Of a stretch of DNA of 35,124 nt, positions 30,447 to 35,124 are shown in pieces. The stretch's first letter is position 1; each line of letters opens with the position of its first letter. The position numbers and the translations under genes are program-made. The notes under the pieces are model-generated. The model was not told where the DNA came from. It worked only from the letters and a program-made list of their open reading frames with translations, and searched no databases. Source of the DNA: Candidatus Nomurabacteria bacterium. Its GTDB lineage: Bacteria > Patescibacteriota > Saccharimonadia > Saccharimonadales > Saccharimonadaceae. Where the stretch lies: positions 1 to 35,124 of the forward strand of contig JAIRRY010000009.1 of assembly GCA_031255735.1 (NCBI GenBank), written 5' to 3'.

Positions 30447-30889
30447 GAGATAATTGTACCTTTTTTGAAGGGCGCAATGAAGCCGTTTAATACCAGTTTT
30501 CTAGCCTGAGCTAAACTTAACCCGCGGCTGGTTAGATAGAACAGCTCGTCGCCAGTTATGTGCTTGGTGGTTAGTGCATGCCCAGCTTTTACGTCGTGGT
30601 TGCGAATTTCTAGGTTTGGCGCTGCTTCAACTATGGCGCTGCCTTGTGTGACAACTTTTATGTCTAACCGAGCGTCGGCGCGGTGCGCTGAATTTTCGAT
30701 AACGACCGTAGCAGTTAATTTTACTTTTGCTCGGCCGCTAGCTATCACGCACACCTTTACATTAGATTTTGTGCCTGGGTGAGTGTGGCGCACTAAAATA
30801 TCAATATCAAGCTGTTTATCACCGCTGGCTTGCACTAAAAACCGTTCGTCTAGCTCACCACGCACTGTGCGCAAAAGTCGTTTCCTCAT
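30443..30889 (-). CDS. sufD: Short SufD-like protein (SUF core/C-terminal part only)
   Basis: HDVKAGHALTTKHITGDELFYLTSRGLSLAQARKLVLNGFIAPF; position between sufB and sufS; 148 aa. Confidence 0.75.
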   Translation of the reverse strand: MRKRLLRTVRGELDERFLVQASGDKQLDIDILVRHTHPGTKSNVKVCVIASGRAKVKLTATVVIENSAHRADARLDIKVVTQGSAIVEAAPNLEIRNHDVKAGHALTTKHITGDELFYLTSRGLSLAQARKLVLNGFIAPFKKGTIIS

Positions 30890-32220
30890 CCTACTGAATT
30901 CTCCATGTCTAAATCGATTAAGCGGTTTAACTCCACGGCGTATTCTAGCGGAATATTTTTGACAATTGGTTCTATGAAGCCGTTAACCACCATACCAAGT
31001 GCCTCACTTTCGGGAATTCCACGGCTGGTTAGATAAAATAACTGTTCGTCGCTTATGCGCGATACGCTGGCTTCGTGGGCAATCTCGGCGTCGCTGCGTT
31101 TAACTACGTTATACGGAAAAGTGTTTGAAGCCGATTTTTCGTCCATCAGCAGCGCGTCGCACCGCGCTGAAGTTTTTACGTTTACGGCGCTGCGTTCGAT
31201 GGCTACCTTGCCGCGATAAGAGCATACTCCGCCGCTCAGGCTGACAGATTTTGACACGATAGTCGAGCTAGTGTTTGGCGCGAGGTGAATAGCTTTGCCG
31301 CCGCTATCTTGAACCTGTCCGTTTTTTGCGATGGCGAGCGATAAGATGTCGCCACGTGCGCCTTCTCCAGCGAGCACCACAGAGGGATATTTCATAGTGA
31401 TTTTTGAACCGATATTGCCGTCTACCCATTCGCCAATAGCATCTTTTTCAACCAACATCCGTTGTGTTGTTAAATTTACAACACTTGTTGACCAGTTTTG
31501 AATGGTGGTATAACGCACTCGTGCGCCAGCCTTTGCCACTACTTCTACTACAGCGGAATGTAGTAGATCGGTGCTGTAGATTGGCGCTGTGCAACCTTCA
31601 ATGTAGTGGATCTCAGCGCCTTCATCGGCAATAATTAGCGTGCGCTCAAATTGCCCGAGCTGTGCAATGTTGATGCGAAAGTATGCTTGCAGCGGCACAT
31701 TAAGTTTGATGCCAGGCGGCACATAGATAAAACTACCGCCGCTCCACACAGCGGTGTTAAGCGCCGCGAATTTACTATCGCTAGCAGGAACAATCTTGCC
31801 GAAGTATTCTTTAAAAAAGTCAGGGTATTTTTTCAGTGCCGTATCGGTGTCTAGGAAAATAACGCCGAGGCGTTCCCATTCGGCTTTCAAGTTTTGGTAA
31901 ACAATCTCTGAATTGTACTGAGCGCCCACGCCAGCTAGGTATCGTTTTTCGGCTTCGGGCAGGCCGATGCGGTCGTAGGTTTCTAGAATGTCTTTCGGCA
32001 GGTCTTTCCAGTTGGAAACTTTCGGCGTGGCGGGTTGGGCGTAGAAGCAGATGTTGTTGAAGTCTAAAAAACTGAGGTTTGGCCCGAATTTTGGCAGGGG
32101 CATTTTGCAGAATTTACGGTAAGCGTTTAGGCGAACTTCTAGCATCCAGCTTGGCTCATTTTTTAGAGCCGAGATACTTCGCACCACTTGCTCGGTTAAC
32201 CCGTGTGTTAGCTTAATCAC
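30886..32220 (-). CDS. sufB: Fe-S cluster assembly protein SufB
   Basis: ISALKNEPSWMLEVRLNAYRKF, WSGGSFIYVPPGIKLNVPLQAYFRIN, YIEGCTAPIYSTDLLHSAVVEV. Confidence 0.97.
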   Translation of the reverse strand: MIKLTHGLTEQVVRSISALKNEPSWMLEVRLNAYRKFCKMPLPKFGPNLSFLDFNNICFYAQPATPKVSNWKDLPKDILETYDRIGLPEAEKRYLAGVGAQYNSEIVYQNLKAEWERLGVIFLDTDTALKKYPDFFKEYFGKIVPASDSKFAALNTAVWSGGSFIYVPPGIKLNVPLQAYFRINIAQLGQFERTLIIADEGAEIHYIEGCTAPIYSTDLLHSAVVEVVAKAGARVRYTTIQNWSTSVVNLTTQRMLVEKDAIGEWVDGNIGSKITMKYPSVVLAGEGARGDILSLAIAKNGQVQDSGGKAIHLAPNTSSTIVSKSVSLSGGVCSYRGKVAIERSAVNVKTSARCDALLMDEKSASNTFPYNVVKRSDAEIAHEASVSRISDEQLFYLTSRGIPESEALGMVVNGFIEPIVKNIPLEYAVELNRLIDLDMENSVG

Positions 32221-32948
32221 TACATGCCTTTAAAGCCGTTAACTTGCACTTTTGTAATCAGTTCTTTACCACCAGTTGCCACCAATTGGCCGTTTTTTAT
32301 AACGTAAACGATGTCGGGCTGCAAGGCTTCCAATGCGCGGTGGTGATGAGTGATGATGGTGAGCGCTGTGGGGAAGCTCAGCGTGTTTAGAGTTTTGCTT
32401 AAAGCAGAGATGCCGTCGATGTCTAAGCCCGAATCAGGCTCATCGAGAAAAGCGAACTTGGGTTTTAACGCGAGCATCTGCAGAATTTCTGAACGCTTTT
32501 TTTCGCCACCCGAAAATCCAACGTTTAAGTTGCGCGTGGGGTCGAATTTTTTAAACCCCAGGGCAGCAGCTTGTGTTTTTGTGTCGCTCAGCACATCAAA
32601 AAAATTGGCTTGGTTAGCCGTTTGATGCGCTACGGCGCTACGTAGGAAACTCGAAAAACTGACGCCATCTATCTCGACAGGGTATTGGAACCCCAAGAAT
32701 AATCCGAGTTTAGCCTTCTCGCTGGTGGGCAGGTTAGTGATATTTTTGCCACCAAGCAGAACTCGCCCGTGAGTTATGCGAAAATGTGGGTGCCCTAAGA
32801 TGGCGTTTACTAGAGTGCTTTTGCCCGAGCCGTTCGGCCCTAGGATGGCGTAACGCTTGCCCACTTTAAAATCTAGCGAAAGCTCGCTTAGTACCTGTCG
32901 CCCTTCAAGAGTTTCCACGGTTAGTCCGTCGATTTTTAACGCTGTCAT
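32220..32948 (-). CDS. sufC: Fe-S cluster assembly ATPase SufC
   Basis: LGPNGSGKSTLVNAILGHP, FSGGEKKRSEILQMLALKPKFAFLDEPDSGLDIDG; ATG 32948 preferred over the upstream start at 32999. Confidence 0.96.
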   Translation of the reverse strand: MTALKIDGLTVETLEGRQVLSELSLDFKVGKRYAILGPNGSGKSTLVNAILGHPHFRITHGRVLLGGKNITNLPTSEKAKLGLFLGFQYPVEIDGVSFSSFLRSAVAHQTANQANFFDVLSDTKTQAAALGFKKFDPTRNLNVGFSGGEKKRSEILQMLALKPKFAFLDEPDSGLDIDGISALSKTLNTLSFPTALTIITHHHRALEALQPDIVYVIKNGQLVATGGKELITKVQVNGFKGM

Positions 32949-32954
32949 GTTAAC

Positions 32955-32987
32955 ATTATACAACAACGCATACGCTATATCTAGCGT
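32955..32987 (-). promoter_or_regulatory. suf promoter with overlapping inverted repeat; leaderless start
   Basis: Minus strand: ACGCTAGATATAGCGT ... TATAAT GTTAAC ATG(ACAGCG). Confidence 0.6.
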
Positions 32988-32999
32988 GTAATGTAACAA

Positions 33000-33021
33000 A
33001 AAACGCTATATATAGCGTTTT
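33000..33021 (-). terminator. Palindrome/intrinsic terminator of padR-DUF1048; second copy of the operator-like repeat
   Basis: AAAACGCTATATATAGCGTTTT, followed on the minus strand by more T (AAAACGCTATATATAGCGTTTTTTG). Confidence 0.65.
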
Positions 33022-33028
33022 GCGCAGT

Positions 33029-33364
33029 TTACAACTGCTTAACCTTTGCGTTTAACCTATCGCGCATTTTATTTTGCCAAGTTTTGCCATCTCGGGTTAG
33101 CTCGTCGCAAAAATTCGCCACGTCTTCACCTGTGATGTCTATAACTTTCTTGCCGTCGGCTACACCTTGCTCAAACAGCTCGATAATACCATAGAACTCT
33201 GGCAGCGAACCGTCTAGCGACCCTGAAACGCTCCAGATATAGTCCTTGATGTGCCCAAACATTTCGCGGTATTCCCGGGGTAGTTTTTTGGCTCGAGCCA
33301 TATACTCGCGATATTCTTTTTTGCCAGCCTTAGCACCTAAAATTTTACTGATGATTTTTGTCAT
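33029..33364 (-). CDS. DUF1048-family protein
   Basis: EYREYMARAKKLPREYREMFGHIKDYIW; next to padR. Confidence 0.8.
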   Translation of the reverse strand: MTKIISKILGAKAGKKEYREYMARAKKLPREYREMFGHIKDYIWSVSGSLDGSLPEFYGIIELFEQGVADGKKVIDITGEDVANFCDELTRDGKTWQNKMRDRLNAKVKQL

Positions 33365-33683
33365 TGTTTTGCTCCTTTGCGTTATTTAGTAACTCTGATA
33401 CGTGCTCCCAGCGTTGCCAGAACGCTTTTAGCTCATTTTGGCCAGCTTTGTTCAATGCGTAATATTTTCGCACCACATTGTCTTCGATGCAGCGTTTTGT
33501 GGTGACTAGGTTACGGCGTTCCAGTCGCGTTAAGATGGTGTAAACCGTGCCGTCTACGATACCGTGAAAACCCATGCCTTGCAGTTGTTTTGTAATTTCG
33601 TAGCCGTAAGTTCTTTTGCGGCTGATGATGCTAAGCACTACGCCTTCAAGTAGGCCTTTTAACATTTCTGTTGTGTTATTCAA
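33345..33683 (-). CDS. PadR-family transcriptional regulator
   Basis: LKGLLEGVVLSIISRKRTYGYEITKQLQGMGFHGIVDGTVYTILTRLERRNLV, PadR winged helix. Confidence 0.95.
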   Translation of the reverse strand: MNNTTEMLKGLLEGVVLSIISRKRTYGYEITKQLQGMGFHGIVDGTVYTILTRLERRNLVTTKRCIEDNVVRKYYALNKAGQNELKAFWQRWEHVSELLNNAKEQNNDKNHQ

Positions 33684-33706
33684 ATACGTACCCCTTTCTG
33701 TACTAT

Positions 33707-33754
33707 ATAGTTATACATACCATTTAGTATAACTATGTATTATTAACATGTCAA
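33707..33754 (-). promoter_or_regulatory. padR promoter and candidate operator
   Basis: Minus strand TTGACA (33749-33754)-N17-TATACT (33726-33731); inverted repeat ATAGTTATAC (33707-33716)/GTATAACTAT (33727-33736). Confidence 0.7.
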
Positions 33755-34044
33755 GCTAAAAGAATAAAAATTTAATACCGATGGTATTTTCCAGCGACGA
33801 AATTTTCGCAATTAGTGATCGCTTTGTTTCAGTAAACTTTAACAAACAAAAAGCCGTTGCCTATCGACTATCTATATTAGCAAAAGTGCCATCGCGTAAA
33901 ACCAAAGGTTTTGCGTTTCACGCGGCGACTTCGCCACGCCGCTCAAGTATTATGTACTGCCCACTACACAAAACAGACAATATAGATAAAATAGTTACAC
34001 ACTGAATGTTTTGAAAGTATTAAATTTGTGCTATAGTATATAAT

Positions 34045-34189
34045 GTCCAACTAATAGAAGAATCTAAAAGGCAGTTTTGCCCTACTTTTCAACGAGTATT
34101 TAGACCGAGAAATCGGGCACTTACTCGACAGAGTAGTCGGTCTAGAATCCTTCTATTGGTTGGACACCTCAGAGTAGGTGTCCGTTTTT
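34045..34189 (+). ncRNA. Candidate structured ncRNA or leader with intrinsic terminator
   Basis: GTCCAACTAATAGAAG (34045-34060) pairs with CTTCTATTGGTTGGAC (34150-34165); inner TAGACCGA/TCGGTCTA; GGACACCT-cagagt-AGGTGTCC (34162-34183) then T5; TATAGTATATAAT just upstream. Confidence 0.6.
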
Positions 34190-34225
34190 GTTCTGAGAGC
34201 TAGCTAAATTAAAAGAAAGGTGCAA

Positions 34226-34367
34226 ATGGCGCAAAAAACAAATATTAAATCAGGATGGTAAGGATAGTAAAGAGTTGTTTGAGTATAAAAAACAAATGCT
34301 CTGGAAGTTCATTAAGAAGCTGAAACGACTCGAACGAGAAGTGAAAGAGCTAGAGGCGACGCAATGA
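34226..34367 (+). pseudogene. Small charged coiled-coil-like ORF disrupted by an apparent frameshift at an A6 run
   Basis: ATG 34226 with SD aaagg; frame stops at 34261, but removing one A from 34233-34238 gives MAQKQILNQDGKDSKELFEYKKQMLWKFIKKLKRLEREVKELEATQ*, ending in an ATGA overlap with the next ORF. Confidence 0.5.
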
Positions 34368-34612
34368 GTGAATTTAAAACAAATGTATCGCCATCACCTA
34401 AATCATTCGAAGCACAATTAGATACCGGTGAAAAACCAATTTCAGAAATATCTCGCGAAGATATTGAGGCGATTACCGACCCCGAAGAATTAAGAACGTT
34501 GTTACTCGCAACACTTGAAAAAACTGACGAACTCGAAGAAAAATTAGCCAGTATAGATATTGACCACGGGAGTAAGAAAGCCAATACTGTCGCCCAGCAT
34601 ACGATCGCTTAA
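34364..34612 (+). CDS. Small acidic hypothetical protein, helical
   Basis: ATGA overlap with the preceding frame; ISREDIEAITDPEELRTLLLATLEKTDELEEKLASI. Confidence 0.55.
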   Translation: MSEFKTNVSPSPKSFEAQLDTGEKPISEISREDIEAITDPEELRTLLLATLEKTDELEEKLASIDIDHGSKKANTVAQHTIA

Positions 34613-34638
34613 CGGATATTCGTTTCGGGCTTACCGAA

Positions 34639-35124
34639 ATGACGGAGAGAATGGAACGACCCTATATTATTTCGAGCGGTCTTGCGGGTGCAAAAAAGGC
34701 TCTTGAAGTGTTAGCAGATAAAGGCCAAATGAACTCAATAATTTTAGAGGGCGAACCTGGCACGGGCAAAACACAATGGGCTTATTCCGAAGTAGGCCAA
34801 GAGGTTCAGGATGGTAAGGACACCGTATTGATACATGTGCGAGTTAAGGACACTATGCGCTCGCGGGATTTACTTTATACCGTTGACAACATTCGTCGCC
34901 TTAGCGACGCGCAGACTACCCAGATGCCGGACATCATTCGTGACGAAGCAGCAGAGTGGAAGTGGAAAATTCTGGCGGGTGAAATCGACCCGTCAACAGA
35001 CGAAGAGTATAAACGCTTTTCTTTCAAAATGAATACTGTCAAAGAGCTTGGCGAGTCGTCGAAAGATCTCGACCATATCAATTATATCGATCTCGGCCCT
35101 CTTGGTGAAGCGATTATTCAGTCG
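34639..35124 (+). CDS. MoxR-like AAA ATPase, partial (runs off the right edge)
   Basis: SIILEGEPGTGKTQWAYSEVG Walker A; DLLYTVDNIRRLSDAQ; YIDLGPLGEAI; open to 35124, missing from the ORF track. Confidence 0.75.
   Translation, partial: MTERMERPYIISSGLAGAKKALEVLADKGQMNSIILEGEPGTGKTQWAYSEVGQEVQDGKDTVLIHVRVKDTMRSRDLLYTVDNIRRLSDAQTTQMPDIIRDEAAEWKWKILAGEIDPSTDEEYKRFSFKMNTVKELGESSKDLDHINYIDLGPLGEAIIQS

Noticed and set aside
32949-32999. Upstream extension of sufC to 32999
   Set aside because: The TATAAT box and the inverted repeat fall in this stretch; SufC homology starts near MTALKIDGLTVE.
33781-34005. 74-aa ORF MVFSSDEIFAIS...
   Set aside because: No clear SD, composition driven by local inverted repeats (AAAACC/GGTTTT, GCGGCG/CGCCGC); not supportable as a CDS without homologues.

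Overview
The window looks like a compact chromosomal segment from a Patescibacteria/CPR genome, most likely Saccharibacteria (TM7)-like. That lineage call is inference from gene content, gene density and use of TGA as a stop; I could not run a phylogeny. Housekeeping genes identifiable from their motifs: lemA-htpX, ligA, eno, an RRM protein, a murF-like ligase, leuS, rpmF-nusB-nudix-rnc, rpsP-khpA, a BceRS/BceAB-like two-component system plus ABC exporter, trmD, two SPFH proteins flanking ddl, a minus-strand suf operon (sufC-B-D-S-U), and padR-DUF1048. A MoxR-like AAA ATPase is cut by the right edge. The most unusual signals are: (1) LeuRS with an apparent complete NUDIX domain inserted in the CP1/editing region; (2) bases ~30-906, a transcript-like unit around a small membrane protein with very strong 5' hairpins, a 34-nt palindrome inside the CDS, a 33-bp tandem duplication across the stop codon, and a run of about seven hairpins whose loops contain TAA(A/T), ending in an intrinsic terminator; (3) two overlapping perfect palindromes that form mutually exclusive hairpins upstream of a small Cys-rich membrane protein (25.6 kb); (4) a stable ncRNA or leader at 34.04-34.19 kb, followed by a small coiled-coil ORF broken at an A6 run and an AAA ATPase; (5) a leaderless-looking suf promoter with paired inverted repeats 31 bp apart. 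No rRNA, tRNA, CRISPR array or transposase was recognised.
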